From Verrucomicrobiales bacterium (GTDB lineage Bacteria; Verrucomicrobiota; Verrucomicrobiia; Verrucomicrobiales; DEV007): a stretch of 13,604 nt of DNA. Shown here piece after piece: positions 1-7,755 of the stretch (positions within the stretch are counted from its first letter, which is position 1; each line of letters starts with the position of its first letter). The notes under the pieces were generated by a model. The model was not told where the DNA came from, made no database searches, and was given only the letters and a program-made list of their open reading frames with translations. The DNA is taken from the NCBI GenBank assembly GCA_023253615.1, contig JALRFZ010000427.1:1-13604 (forward strand), read 5' to 3'. Position numbers and translations under genes: made by a program.

Positions 1-879
1 CTTTCCGCTCATGATGAGGTCTTCTTCGGCATGCTCTCCGATGACCCGCTCGATCTTCGCGATCCCCGCTTTGGTACCCACGACCGCAAGCCGGTCGCCC
101 ATCCGCAGCGGCATGTCGCCGGAGGCCACCACCGTCTCTTCGCCGCGCCTGAGACGGGCAAAAGTCACTCCGGCCTCAAGGCGTCCCGGCACCTCCGCGA
201 GAGCCAAATCCTCGAGATTCGGATTGGTCACCACCAGCGTCCTGCGTTCGAGCGGCTCGTGTTGCGCGAAGTTGCGGGCCGCGTAATCCGCGGATTCCTT
301 CTCCAGGTTGATTCGCAGCAATCCTTTCAGCAACAGGAGACTCAAAATAATTCCCACGATCGCCGTCGGATAAGTGACGGCGTAAGCCAGAGCCGGAAGC
401 GCAAGGCGCTGGGCCTCGATCCCCGGCACCGAGCCAAGGGCCTGGGTGCCCGCCCCGAGCGAGGGGGTATTCGTCGAGGCTCCGGAAAAAAGCCCGATCA
501 CCGCCGCCGGATCGAAGCCGCCCACCCACCCGGCCAACGGAGCTCCGGCCACCCCCATCAGCACGATCGCCGCAGCGAGGAGGTTCCATTTCACCCCCTG
601 TTTCCTCAGGGCCGCGAAAAAGCCCGGACCGAGTTGGAGGCCGATCGTGAAGACAAACAGGATCAGCCCGAATTCCTTCACGAAATCGAGCGTCGCGTGG
701 TCGATCGACTCCCCGAAATGGCCGAAGAGGATCCCCGCGAAGAGCACCCCGGAAGTGCCCAGGCCGATCCCATGGCATTTCACGCTCCCGAGCACCATGC
801 CCGCCAGACACACCGCCGAGATGAGCCCGATGGCATGGGCGATCGGTTGCGTTTCGTGCAGTTGGAGGAGCCAGGACAT
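1..879 (-). CDS. AspT/YidE/YbjL-type membrane transporter, C-terminal part beyond window edge
   Basis: Probable secondary transporter of the aspartate:alanine exchanger family. The visible 293 residues match the first half of the usual ~560-residue layout. There are several hydrophobic helices (about residues 14-30, 42-55, 68-82, 99-118, 162-186). The family-type motif FTIGLQLGPGFF lies at 77-88 and GASTNTPSLG at 133-142. A first cytoplasmic RCK_C/TrkA-C-like domain (about 210-290) then begins with RRTLVVTNP. The reading frame is still open at base 1, so the second membrane repeat lies outside. The start is chosen because ATG at 879 follows GAGGTG with a 3-base spacer, and the SD overlaps the glgX stop codon (gap 7 bp), so translation is probably coupled to glgX. 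The substrate cannot be told from sequence; many members are uncharacterised. Family call is firm, transported solute unknown. Confidence 0.88.
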   Translation of the reverse strand, partial: MSWLLQLHETQPIAHAIGLISAVCLAGMVLGSVKCHGIGLGTSGVLFAGILFGHFGESIDHATLDFVKEFGLILFVFTIGLQLGPGFFAALRKQGVKWNLLAAAIVLMGVAGAPLAGWVGGFDPAAVIGLFSGASTNTPSLGAGTQALGSVPGIEAQRLALPALAYAVTYPTAIVGIILSLLLLKGLLRINLEKESADYAARNFAQHEPLERRTLVVTNPNLEDLALAEVPGRLEAGVTFARLRRGEETVVASGDMPLRMGDRLAVVGTKAGIAKIERVIGEHAEEDLIMSGK

Positions 880-886
880 CGGCACC

Positions 887-2986
887 TCAATCCAAAGCAG
901 GAGGCGGGCCACCTCCCGCCGCCGACTCGCCCTGGCTGGTCATCGCGAAGAGCGCCACCACCGAGTGCGCCCCGACCCGGTAGCCGCCCCGCTCGTGGAC
1001 GGGAGCCTCCATCCAGGGCACGATGTCATCCGGCGACGGGCGCGACGTATCGATCCAACGACGCCAGATCCCCCCCGGGGTACACGGCAGCTCGAAATCG
1101 AGTGCCTCCGAATGGGCGTTCATCAGGTAATGCACGCGCATCCGCTGTTGCCGCAGCTCCGCGGTGAAGGCCAGGGTGTGCGAATCGTCGCTCCAATCCG
1201 GCTGGCCGCAACGCACCCCGTGCCAGACGATGTCGGCTTCCCGGATCAATTCGATCAAGCACTGGTGCTCGCGCCCGAGATCCCGTCGCTGCCGCCGTGT
1301 CGCGAGCAGGCGGACGAAGCGGTGGAGATCGCCGTATTTTTCCAGCAGCCCCCAATCAAGCCAGCTCGTCTCGTCGTCCTGGCAATAGGCGTTGTTGTTG
1401 CCGCCCTGGGTGCGGCGCATCTCATCGCCCATCAGGATCATCGGGATGCCGAGCGAGAGCATCGTCACGGAAAGGAAATTCTTCACCTGTCGATGCCGCA
1501 GCACCTCGATCGCCGGGTCATCGGTGGCCCCCTCCACCCCGCAATTCCAGCTGCGGTTGTCGTCCGTCCCGTCGCGGTTCCCCTCCCCGTTCTCCTCGTT
1601 GTGCTTCGTGTTGTAGGAGACGAGATCATTCAGGGTGAACCCATCGTGGCAGGTCACGAAATTGACGCTCTGCTCCGCCTCGCGCTCCTTGTGCCCGTAG
1701 AGCTCCGGACTCCCCAACATGCGGTCGGCGACCCGGCGCACCGAGCCCGGCAAACCGCGGAAGAAATCCCGCACATCATCGCGGAAATGGCCGTTCCATT
1801 CCTTCCAACTGTCGCCCACGAAGCTCCCCACCTGGTAGAGCCCGGCGGCGTCCCACGCCTCCGCGATCAGCTTCACCCCGGCCAGCGAGGGATCCGTCTC
1901 GATATCCCAGAGCACCGGCGGATTCGGCAGGACGTTCCCCTTCGCATCGCGCGCCAGGATCGAGGCGAGGTCGAAGCGGAAACCATCGACATGCATCTCG
2001 TCCACCCAGAAGCGCAGGCTGTCGAGGATGAGCCGCCGCACCACCGGATGGTTCGCGTGCAGCGTGTTGCCCGTGCCGCTGTAATTCGCATACCGGGAGC
2101 GGTCGCGGTCGAGGATGTAATAGGCGGAGTTTTCGATCCCACGCAGGCCCAGGGTCGGTCCGTCGGCGCCGCCTTCGGCCGTGTGGTTGTAGACCACGTC
2201 GAGGATCACCTCGATCCCGGCCCGGTGCATCGCCTTCACCAGATCGCGGAATTCGTTCATCGGCCCGAGGGGATCCGGATCCGAGCTGTAACCGGGATGC
2301 GGGGCAAAAAACGAGACCGGCGCGTAGCCCCAGTAATTCGTGCGTCCGGACGGCGCATCCTCGGCATCGTAGGCGAAGACCGGCAGCAACTCCACCGCCG
2401 TGATCCCCAGATCCTGGAGGTAGGGGATCTTTTCGATCAGCCCCGCATAGGTGCCCCGCTTCCCCTCCGCCACCCCGGAGGAGGGATGCCGCGTCATGCC
2501 ACGGACGTGGGCCTCGTAGATCACCGTGCGCGAGGAGGGGCGCCGCGGAGGCACATCATCCTCCCAATCATAGGCAGAGGTGTCGGTCACGACACTCTTC
2601 ATCGCCGGAGCCGTCTCCTGTCCGTAGACCGAAGCCGCCGCACGATCGTAGCCACGCGGGATCACCACCGCCCTTCCATAGGGATCGAGAAGCGTTTTCG
2701 ACGCATCAAAGCGCATCCCGCGCGCCGGGTCGAAGGGCCCCGACATCCGGTAAGCGTAGATCTGTCCCGCCTTCACCCCGGGGATGAACGCGTGCCAGTA
2801 ATGGTAGGTGCGCTGCATCCGCGGATCGAGCGTCACCACCCGGCTCGGGCGCAAATCCTCCGCATCATCAAAAAACAGGATCTCCACCTCCGTCGCCGAT
2901 CGCGAAAAGACACTGAAATTCGCCCCTCCGTTCTCGAGGTGCGCGCCGAGGGGGTGGGGCGTGCCAAACGGGCGGTGATAACTCAT
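887..2986 (-). CDS. glgX: Glycogen debranching enzyme GlgX (isoamylase-type, GH13)
   Basis: Hydrolyses alpha-1,6 branch linkages in glycogen or limit dextrin in the cytoplasm; 699 residues, normal for GlgX. An N-terminal CBM48-like domain (about 1-140, beginning with the typical GTPHPLGAHLENGGANFSVFS) precedes a GH13 barrel. Visible catalytic-site motifs are DVVYNH (263-268), DGFRFD with nucleophile Asp339, LIAEAWD with acid/base Glu376, and VTCHDGF with Asp448. The C-terminal beta domain ends in VGAHSVVALF. The start is ATG at 2986 because the GlgX-like N-terminus begins exactly there. The frame is open further upstream, but that extension has no family resemblance and would run into the divergent gene at 3100. 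No clear SD is seen. A weak promoter-like pair (TTGCCG, 17 bp, TCTATT; bases 3001-3029) lies just upstream and is not convincing. The gene is followed at 7 bp by the transporter. Confidence 0.95.
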   Translation of the reverse strand: MSYHRPFGTPHPLGAHLENGGANFSVFSRSATEVEILFFDDAEDLRPSRVVTLDPRMQRTYHYWHAFIPGVKAGQIYAYRMSGPFDPARGMRFDASKTLLDPYGRAVVIPRGYDRAAASVYGQETAPAMKSVVTDTSAYDWEDDVPPRRPSSRTVIYEAHVRGMTRHPSSGVAEGKRGTYAGLIEKIPYLQDLGITAVELLPVFAYDAEDAPSGRTNYWGYAPVSFFAPHPGYSSDPDPLGPMNEFRDLVKAMHRAGIEVILDVVYNHTAEGGADGPTLGLRGIENSAYYILDRDRSRYANYSGTGNTLHANHPVVRRLILDSLRFWVDEMHVDGFRFDLASILARDAKGNVLPNPPVLWDIETDPSLAGVKLIAEAWDAAGLYQVGSFVGDSWKEWNGHFRDDVRDFFRGLPGSVRRVADRMLGSPELYGHKEREAEQSVNFVTCHDGFTLNDLVSYNTKHNEENGEGNRDGTDDNRSWNCGVEGATDDPAIEVLRHRQVKNFLSVTMLSLGIPMILMGDEMRRTQGGNNNAYCQDDETSWLDWGLLEKYGDLHRFVRLLATRRQRRDLGREHQCLIELIREADIVWHGVRCGQPDWSDDSHTLAFTAELRQQRMRVHYLMNAHSEALDFELPCTPGGIWRRWIDTSRPSPDDIVPWMEAPVHERGGYRVGAHSVVALFAMTSQGESAAGGGPPPALD

Positions 2987-3099
2987 GCGTCGTGTACGGG
3001 AATAGACCCGCGGTGTCCCGGCACGGCAAGGGAACACTTTCGCCCGATTTCTTCCGCGCCGGTTCTTGACCGCCCCGTCCGGCTCTGACAAAAGAGGGT

Positions 3100-3882
3100 A
3101 TGCTCCGCCACCCGACCCTCTTTCCTCTCGCCATCCTGCTACCCGTCCTGACCGCCGGAACCCTGCCGGCGGAGACGATCGAGCACGCCGGCACCCGATA
3201 TTGGATCCAGCGCGTCGATCCGGTGAAAGACCGGCTCGAGCTCCACCTCGCCGGCACCCCGGGCGAACCGAACACCTTCCCCAAGCTCGAAGCCCGTCTC
3301 GCCGCACAGGGCAGGCGGCTCCGCTTCGCGATGAATTCCGGCATCTTCGAGGGCAACTTCCTCCCCACCGGGCTCCACATCGCCGACGGCAGGATCATCA
3401 CCCCGCTGAATCTCGACGACTACGTGAAAACGAGCGACGGCGACCTCACCCCGAACTTCTTCCTCAAGCCCAACGGCGTCTTTTTCATCCGCGAAAACCT
3501 CACCGCCGGCATCCTCGAATCCGCCCGCTACGCCGCCCTCGGAGAAAAACCCCTCCTCGCGACCCAGTCCGGCCCCCTCCTCGTCCAGGCCGGTGCGATT
3601 CATCCCGTGCTGCAGCGCGACTCGACCAGCAAACGCTACCGCAACGGCGTCGGCGTCACCAAAAGCGGCAGCATCGTGCTCGTCTGTTCCGTTCCCGAGC
3701 GCGAGACGGGCATGAGCAATCTCTACCACTTCGCCGAACTCTTCCGCGACCGGCTCGAGTGTCCCGACGCGCTTTATCTCGATGGAGACATCTCCTACGT
3801 CTACATCCGGGATCTCACCGGGCCGATCGAACAGACCAATTTCTTCGCCGGCATCCTCGCCATCACCGAGCCGGTTCCGTGA
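3100..3882 (+). CDS. Exported phosphodiester glycosidase family protein (NAGPA/DUF2233, YigE-like)
   Basis: 260 residues. The N-terminus has a signal peptide (hydrophobic stretch about 7-20, likely cleavage near LPAE, 22-25), so the protein is probably periplasmic or secreted. The body carries the motifs expected of the phosphodiester glycosidase/DUF2233 fold: AMNSGIF (77-83), QSGPLL (156-161), RNGVGV (181-186) and LYLDGDIS (225-232), where many relatives have LDGGGS-like residues. Named members uncover mannose-6-phosphate in animals; bacterial members act on varied phosphodiester or glycoside links, and the substrate here is unknown. The start is the only good ATG before the signal peptide, and AAAGAGGGT sits directly before it, a tight SD spacing. 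It is the only plus-strand gene and is divergent from glgX. Its stop (3880-3882) lies inside the 3' end of the opposing membrane-protein gene, giving a 20-bp tail-to-tail overlap. Confidence 0.88.
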   Translation: MLRHPTLFPLAILLPVLTAGTLPAETIEHAGTRYWIQRVDPVKDRLELHLAGTPGEPNTFPKLEARLAAQGRRLRFAMNSGIFEGNFLPTGLHIADGRIITPLNLDDYVKTSDGDLTPNFFLKPNGVFFIRENLTAGILESARYAALGEKPLLATQSGPLLVQAGAIHPVLQRDSTSKRYRNGVGVTKSGSIVLVCSVPERETGMSNLYHFAELFRDRLECPDALYLDGDISYVYIRDLTGPIEQTNFFAGILAITEPVP

Positions 3883-4564
3883 GATCCTCCCGCCCCGGGG
3901 TCCGGGCCGGATCGTGGATCCATCCGTTGTAAGGACGCAGCAACTGCACGAAGAGGATCGTCGTCAGCAGGAACTCTCGCAGCTCGCCGCGCTTGCTCGT
4001 CCCCACGGCGACCTCGGTCAACACCAGCACGGCGATCCAGACGATGACATGCCAGGTCCGCGGCAGCGGCACCCCGAGCCGGTCAAGACGGGCGGCCCAG
4101 ACGGGATTCTTCTTGTAGAGCAGCGGCAGGACGATCAGGTAGACCAGCAGCACGATCCCCAGCCCCTTGCTGAAAACCAGCTTGTTGATGCTGTGCCCGC
4201 CGATCACGAGATTGTGCAGGTTCATCTCGTTCTGCTTGTTCCGCTCCGCGAGCCATTCGGGCGTCTCCACCGAGAAGATCCTTTGTCCCCACGAGATCTC
4301 CTCGCCCGCTCCGAAAATAAACACCGCCGCCGACATCACCGTGACGAAGAGAAAGAGCGGCGTTCTCACCGTTCGCAGGGACCAGGCCCGCCGCAGCATC
4401 AGCAAAGCACTCGCGACGAGCGCGAACACCGTGAGCCATTCCACGAAACCGTCCTCGATCACATAACGGTTCATGTAGAAATCCGGCGCGACATGCGAGA
4501 GGACCAATCCCGCCAATCCGATGACGGCGGCGAGAGCGAGGATGATTTTTTCGGACAGACTCAT
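3863..4564 (-). CDS. Polytopic membrane protein with EDG, EEISWGQRIF and NEMNLHN motifs, function unknown
   Basis: 233 residues with about six predicted membrane helices (roughly 7-23, 41-56, 68-85, 134-149, 170-186, 197-210). I know no named function. The protein has dense polar motifs at helix ends: EDGFVEW (37-43), GAGEEISWGQRIF (85-97) and NEMNLHN (112-118). This pattern recurs, as I recall it, in uncharacterised bacterial membrane proteins. The clustered Glu, Gln, Arg, Asn and His look more like a catalytic or metal site than a simple channel, but that is inference. The start ATG at 4564 shares ATGA with the stop of the preceding gene and has no SD of its own, so translation probably depends on re-initiation. 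It is the last gene of the five-gene cassette. The stop codon lies within the convergent phosphodiester-glycosidase gene, leaving no room for a separate terminator. Confidence 0.85.
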   Translation of the reverse strand: MSLSEKIILALAAVIGLAGLVLSHVAPDFYMNRYVIEDGFVEWLTVFALVASALLMLRRAWSLRTVRTPLFLFVTVMSAAVFIFGAGEEISWGQRIFSVETPEWLAERNKQNEMNLHNLVIGGHSINKLVFSKGLGIVLLVYLIVLPLLYKKNPVWAARLDRLGVPLPRTWHVIVWIAVLVLTEVAVGTSKRGELREFLLTTILFVQLLRPYNGWIHDPARTPGREDLTEPAR

Positions 4565-5196
4565 GCTGCCGTCACGGAAGCGCCATCCCGCCCCGCCCGC
4601 AACCTTCGATGTGAGCGCACCCACTGGATCAGGATCACGACCGAGGCGACCACCGAGGGGAAATCGAACAGGCAATCCCAGAGATTCGCCGACTCGTGCA
4701 GATCCAGCCCGTAGAGCAGCAGTCCCAGCGAGACCCCGGCTGTCGCCGCCCACCGCCCGCGCCACGCGGAAACGAGCCCGAATCCGAGGGCCACCGTGGG
4801 CAGGGCGAAACCTCCGAAATCCGCCTGATAAAAATCCGGCCACCCCGGCACCCCGAGCGAGGCCGGATAGATCAACACCGCGCCACCCAGGGCCACGATC
4901 GCGACCGCCCGCAGATCCCGCGGCGCGAGGAGCCGACGCCCCCGGAGCGTCACCGCCAGCCAATGCAGCATCAGCAGCCAACCCAGCGCCCCGGGCTCGC
5001 CGAGGATCGCCCGCGTGTAAAACGCGGGATTCCATTCTCCCGGCAGCAGCGAAGCCAAAGCCCCCAGCGCGAATCCGATCCAGGCACCGACGCGCCCGCC
5101 CTGCCTCGCGGACAGCTTCAACCCCAGATGGGATATCAACGCCACGAACAGCAGGACGTGCCCCAGCTCCGAGACGACGAGTGCTCCCGCATTCAT
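4561..5196 (-). CDS. Seven-helix integral membrane protein, function unknown
   Basis: 211 residues, strongly hydrophobic, with about seven predicted helices (near 6-27, 36-52, 69-85, 95-112, 128-145, 149-165, 177-193) and a basic C-terminal tail (RSHRRLRAGR). I do not recognise a family. Features worth noting are charged or polar residues inside or near helices: SELGH (9-13), GEWNP (53-57) and DLHESANLWD (165-174). The start is ATG at 5196. It follows a strong SD, AGGAGGGAGG (5201-5210), with 4 bases between, and shares ATGA with the preceding sialidase-like gene. A longer reading starting at 5244 is possible but would pass over the SD and overlap the upstream gene by about 50 bases. The downstream neighbour is another polytopic protein coupled in the same way, so the two may form one membrane complex. 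Confidence 0.82.
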   Translation of the reverse strand: MNAGALVVSELGHVLLFVALISHLGLKLSARQGGRVGAWIGFALGALASLLPGEWNPAFYTRAILGEPGALGWLLMLHWLAVTLRGRRLLAPRDLRAVAIVALGGAVLIYPASLGVPGWPDFYQADFGGFALPTVALGFGLVSAWRGRWAATAGVSLGLLLYGLDLHESANLWDCLFDFPSVVASVVILIQWVRSHRRLRAGRDGASVTAA

Positions 5197-6386
5197 CGAG
5201 CCTCCCTCCTCTCGCCGGTCAGATCCTCCTGCCCCAGCCGCCAATGCCGGATCTCGCGGCGGTTCCAGGTGTAAAAGAGGTGTACCGTCCCCCCGGCATC
5301 CCGCATCAGCCAGGGGTAGGAATATTCCACCCGGGGCAGATCCCGCTCATCCTCCTCGCGCGCGGACGAATCGACCGTAAAGACCTCTTCCCAAGGCCCA
5401 CCGGGAGTCGCGGCCCTCAGGAGGACGAGATTTTCACGGGAATCGGGATCCGGATTCGCCGCGAGCAGCAGGGTGCCGTCATCGAGACGCAGGGCGCTGA
5501 TCCCCGCGTTCGGATTCGCCACCGGAATCGGGGCCGGATCGGACCACGCGCCCTCCGCCGCACCGTGTTGGTGGGAATGATAGACCTTCGCCTCCTTGCC
5601 CTCGCCGCGGCGGAGGAAAAGATCCCAACCGGCCTCGCGCGATCCCAGCATCCAAGGCTGGAAAAGATCTCCCCGCACCATGGGTCCACCCCGCGTCAGC
5701 ACCCGCCCATCCCTCCCCACCCTCAGCAACTGGGGGAATTTCTTGATCGTCTCGTGATAGGCCGGGAGCAACACCTCGCCCTCCGGGCCATCGAGCGCCG
5801 CTCCGCGCACCAAGGTGCCGAGATTGAGCACCGGCGAGGCGACGAGACGACTCATCGATCCGATCCGCGTGCCGGCGGAGTCGAGCACGAGACGGTTCAC
5901 CGCACTGCCGCTCCAGCCACCGAGCGAGACACTCACCACGAAAAGCGTCACTCGACCATCCTTCCCGACATGTGCGACGGGATTGCCCAGCTTCCGCACC
6001 AGGCGCCGCGTCCCGCGCGACACCTGATCGCGATCCACGACCCGCTCCGGCACGCCCCACCTTCCACCGCGCCAGGCCGCCGACCAGATCGCGACATCGG
6101 AAGCCCCCTCGCGGCTGCCGGCGAACCAATAAGCGCGGATCGTGCCGTCGGCGAGCTCCACCGCCGTCGCCGAATGCACCGAGGGTGCCGGTGATCCCGC
6201 TGAGATCCGGCTCATCACCGGCCCGGATCCTGCCAAAACCACCCTCTCCGGCACCGCCGCGGTCTCGTGCGAAAGATCTCCGGCACGCCGCGAGGCCGAC
6301 TCCCGCATCGCCAGTGCCCAGGCCAACACGCAGACCGCCACCAGGCCCAAGCGCCACCTGCGGTATCCCGGGAAACCTCCGCTCAT
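5193..6386 (-). CDS. Membrane-anchored BNR-repeat, sialidase-like protein
   Basis: 397 residues. A short basic N-terminus and one hydrophobic segment (13-27) suggest a signal anchor or uncleaved signal, placing the body outside the cytoplasm. The rest resembles the BNR_2/exo-alpha-sialidase-like beta-propeller family: PSVHSATAVELADGTIRAYW (69-87), LGNPVAHVGKDGRVTLFVVS (133-152), GGWSGSAVNR (156-165), LPAYHE (207-212), QPWMLGSR (243-250) and NPNAGISALRLDDGTLLLAANP (291-312). The Asp-box repeats are degenerate (for example ATPGGPWEE at 326-334), and I see no clear FRIP/YRIP motif, so true sialidase activity is uncertain. It could instead be a related glycosidase or a binding propeller. The start ATG shares ATGA with the L,D-transpeptidase stop and lacks an SD. 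The next gene is coupled the same way. Confidence 0.85.
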   Translation of the reverse strand: MSGGFPGYRRWRLGLVAVCVLAWALAMRESASRRAGDLSHETAAVPERVVLAGSGPVMSRISAGSPAPSVHSATAVELADGTIRAYWFAGSREGASDVAIWSAAWRGGRWGVPERVVDRDQVSRGTRRLVRKLGNPVAHVGKDGRVTLFVVSVSLGGWSGSAVNRLVLDSAGTRIGSMSRLVASPVLNLGTLVRGAALDGPEGEVLLPAYHETIKKFPQLLRVGRDGRVLTRGGPMVRGDLFQPWMLGSREAGWDLFLRRGEGKEAKVYHSHQHGAAEGAWSDPAPIPVANPNAGISALRLDDGTLLLAANPDPDSRENLVLLRAATPGGPWEEVFTVDSSAREEDERDLPRVEYSYPWLMRDAGGTVHLFYTWNRREIRHWRLGQEDLTGERREAR

Positions 6387-7174
6387 GGATTCGGGAGGGA
6401 TTCCAACAGGGTCCGCAGCGGCGGCGTCAGCCCCAGATGCGGCAGCAGCCCGCGCGGAGCCTGCACCAGCACCGGGTGCCTTCCTTCATCGAGCCAGTCG
6501 AACAAGCCGCGGAGGTCCTTCGGGTCCATCGCCGTGCAGCCGATCGTCGACCGCCCCGGAGCGACCCATCGGTGCATGAAAATCGCGCTGCCCCGGCCTT
6601 TTACGATCGGATTCCGGTTGTGGCCCACGACGAGCGCGAGGTCGTAGAGCCCGTCCTTGCGCCGCAGCACCTCCGCCGATTGCCAATCCCGCCGCACGCC
6701 GGAATCGGCCAGTGATACCCATTGGTTGTAGTGTGAGGATGCCGGATCATCCACCCAGCGGTCCGAATCCGACGTCTTCCGATAAGGCAACGCCGGTCGT
6801 TTCATCTCTTTCGTACCGAAAGCAGACTCGATCAGAAACACCCCGGCCGGGGCTCGACGATCCCCCTCTTCCTTCGCCGGACCGGCTGGACCGGCCGGAT
6901 GCAGGCCCTGCCCCATTCCCAATCCACGGTGCCCTACTGTCGCCGCCACCGGCCCGGAGACGACACGCCAGTTCGTTCCGTCGCTTTCGAGCCGACAGAG
7001 AGACCCTGCGGTCGCCTCCCACGCCGGGGTGACGACGGCCACGATCTGGCGACATCCCGCCGGTAGGACGCCCGGATCGGCCTCCGCCGGACCCACCGCC
7101 AGGACGAGCCAGGCCAGGATCGGAAAAGAGAGCCGCATCACGTCGCGTCCGGGTCGGATGCCCTCCTGCTTCAT
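6383..7174 (-). CDS. Exported L,D-transpeptidase (YkuD-fold, catalytic Cys)
   Basis: 263 residues. The N-terminus is basic (MKQEGIRPGRDVMR), followed by a hydrophobic core (15-29) and a likely AEA cleavage site (30-32), consistent with export. The C-terminal half has the YkuD/L,D-transpeptidase signature: IFMHRW with His201, then STIGCTAM with Ser209 and catalytic Cys213. VVGHNRNP (182-189) precedes it. Such enzymes form 3-3 peptidoglycan cross-links or attach proteins to the wall. This short variant lacks LysM or peptidoglycan-binding domains and resembles the COG3786 type. The chosen ATG (7174) shares ATGA with the stop of the upstream gene, the rule throughout this cassette. ATG at 7138 is an alternative that also leaves a good signal peptide; neither has a clear SD at proper distance. 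Family call firm; exact substrate unknown. Confidence 0.88.
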   Translation of the reverse strand: MKQEGIRPGRDVMRLSFPILAWLVLAVGPAEADPGVLPAGCRQIVAVVTPAWEATAGSLCRLESDGTNWRVVSGPVAATVGHRGLGMGQGLHPAGPAGPAKEEGDRRAPAGVFLIESAFGTKEMKRPALPYRKTSDSDRWVDDPASSHYNQWVSLADSGVRRDWQSAEVLRRKDGLYDLALVVGHNRNPIVKGRGSAIFMHRWVAPGRSTIGCTAMDPKDLRGLFDWLDEGRHPVLVQAPRGLLPHLGLTPPLRTLLESLPNP

Positions 7175-7716
7175 GGCTCGACCGGCGCCGCGCCCGCGAA
7201 GCTGCCCGAATAAAATCCGAGCGGATGCCGCCCTTTGCCGCGCACCGTGAACGTCACGAAGAGATTGGTTTCCTCGCTCCGCGCCGACACCTCGATCTGC
7301 GCCGGGGTGTTGCGACGCAGTTCCCCCTTCCGGATGTTGCTGGAGAACGAGGTCGCTCCGACCGTGGCATTTCCCAGCCCCGTCGCCGTGAAGCGGATCA
7401 GCTTCCCTGTCGTGCGGCTGCGCACCTTCCCGGAAAGATCGAAATCGAGCTGCCCCGAGGGTAACAGCATCACCTTGCAACGCACCGACTCGTTCACGCC
7501 CTGGCTCGCATTGAAGATGACGTGGGTGGCGTTCGAAGCCATCGCCTCGGTCGGATTGTAGGCCGTGGCCGTGCAGTCGTAACTCGCCAGCTTCGGCTTC
7601 GCCGCCGGTGCGATGCGGGTGAAATCGCCGACATAGGTGTCAGGAGCGGGACCGGCGAATGCCGTGGAAATCGTCAGCGCCGCGAACAAAGACAGAAACA
7701 AGCCCGTTTTTTTCAT
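7171..7716 (-). CDS. Small exported protein, unknown family
   Basis: 181 residues from ATG 7716. The N-terminus MKKTGLFLSLF... is a textbook signal peptide with cleavage after AFA (19-21). The mature part is polar and likely beta-rich, with two cysteines (48 and 80) that could form a disulfide. I do not recognise a domain. It may be a periplasmic partner of the coupled L,D-transpeptidase that follows with an ATGA overlap. The start is uncertain. ATG 7716 has no SD, while an in-frame GTG at 7758 lies 5 bases after a strong GGAGGT. That start would give 195 residues and an N-terminal extension SFSKAVPFVSILF before the same signal peptide. This is the first gene of the five-gene cassette. It starts 97 bp (or 55 bp) after the sulfatase stop and may be transcribed with it. 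Confidence 0.75.
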   Translation of the reverse strand: MKKTGLFLSLFAALTISTAFAGPAPDTYVGDFTRIAPAAKPKLASYDCTATAYNPTEAMASNATHVIFNASQGVNESVRCKVMLLPSGQLDFDLSGKVRSRTTGKLIRFTATGLGNATVGATSFSSNIRKGELRRNTPAQIEVSARSEETNLFVTFTVRGKGRHPLGFYSGSFAGAAPVEP

Positions 7717-7755
7717 GAAGAGAATCGATACGAATGGGACGGCCTTCGAAAATGA

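Noticed and set aside
446..3088. 880-codon plus-strand open frame
   Set aside because: It lies antisense to glgX and the transporter, whose protein motifs are clear. Its translation is rich in Arg/His/Pro with no domain. Long antisense frames are expected in GC-rich coding DNA.
3066..3094. TTGACC as a -35 for the phosphodiester-glycosidase gene
   Set aside because: At 17-bp spacing the -10 would be CAAAAG, and it would be too close to the start codon.
2987..3307. N-terminal extension of glgX
   Set aside because: The frame is open but the added residues do not resemble GlgX and would overlap the divergent signal-peptide gene.
3909..3921. Small hairpin GGATC-GTG-GATCC as terminator
   Set aside because: 5-bp stem inside the coding end of the membrane-protein gene, no U-tract on either strand; likely chance.
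4521..6194. 557-codon plus-strand open frame
   Set aside because: Antisense to the cassette and low-complexity Arg/Pro/Ala-rich; shadow.
7175..7480. N-terminal extension of the L,D-transpeptidase frame
   Set aside because: It overlaps the coding part of the small exported protein, and the signal peptide begins after it.
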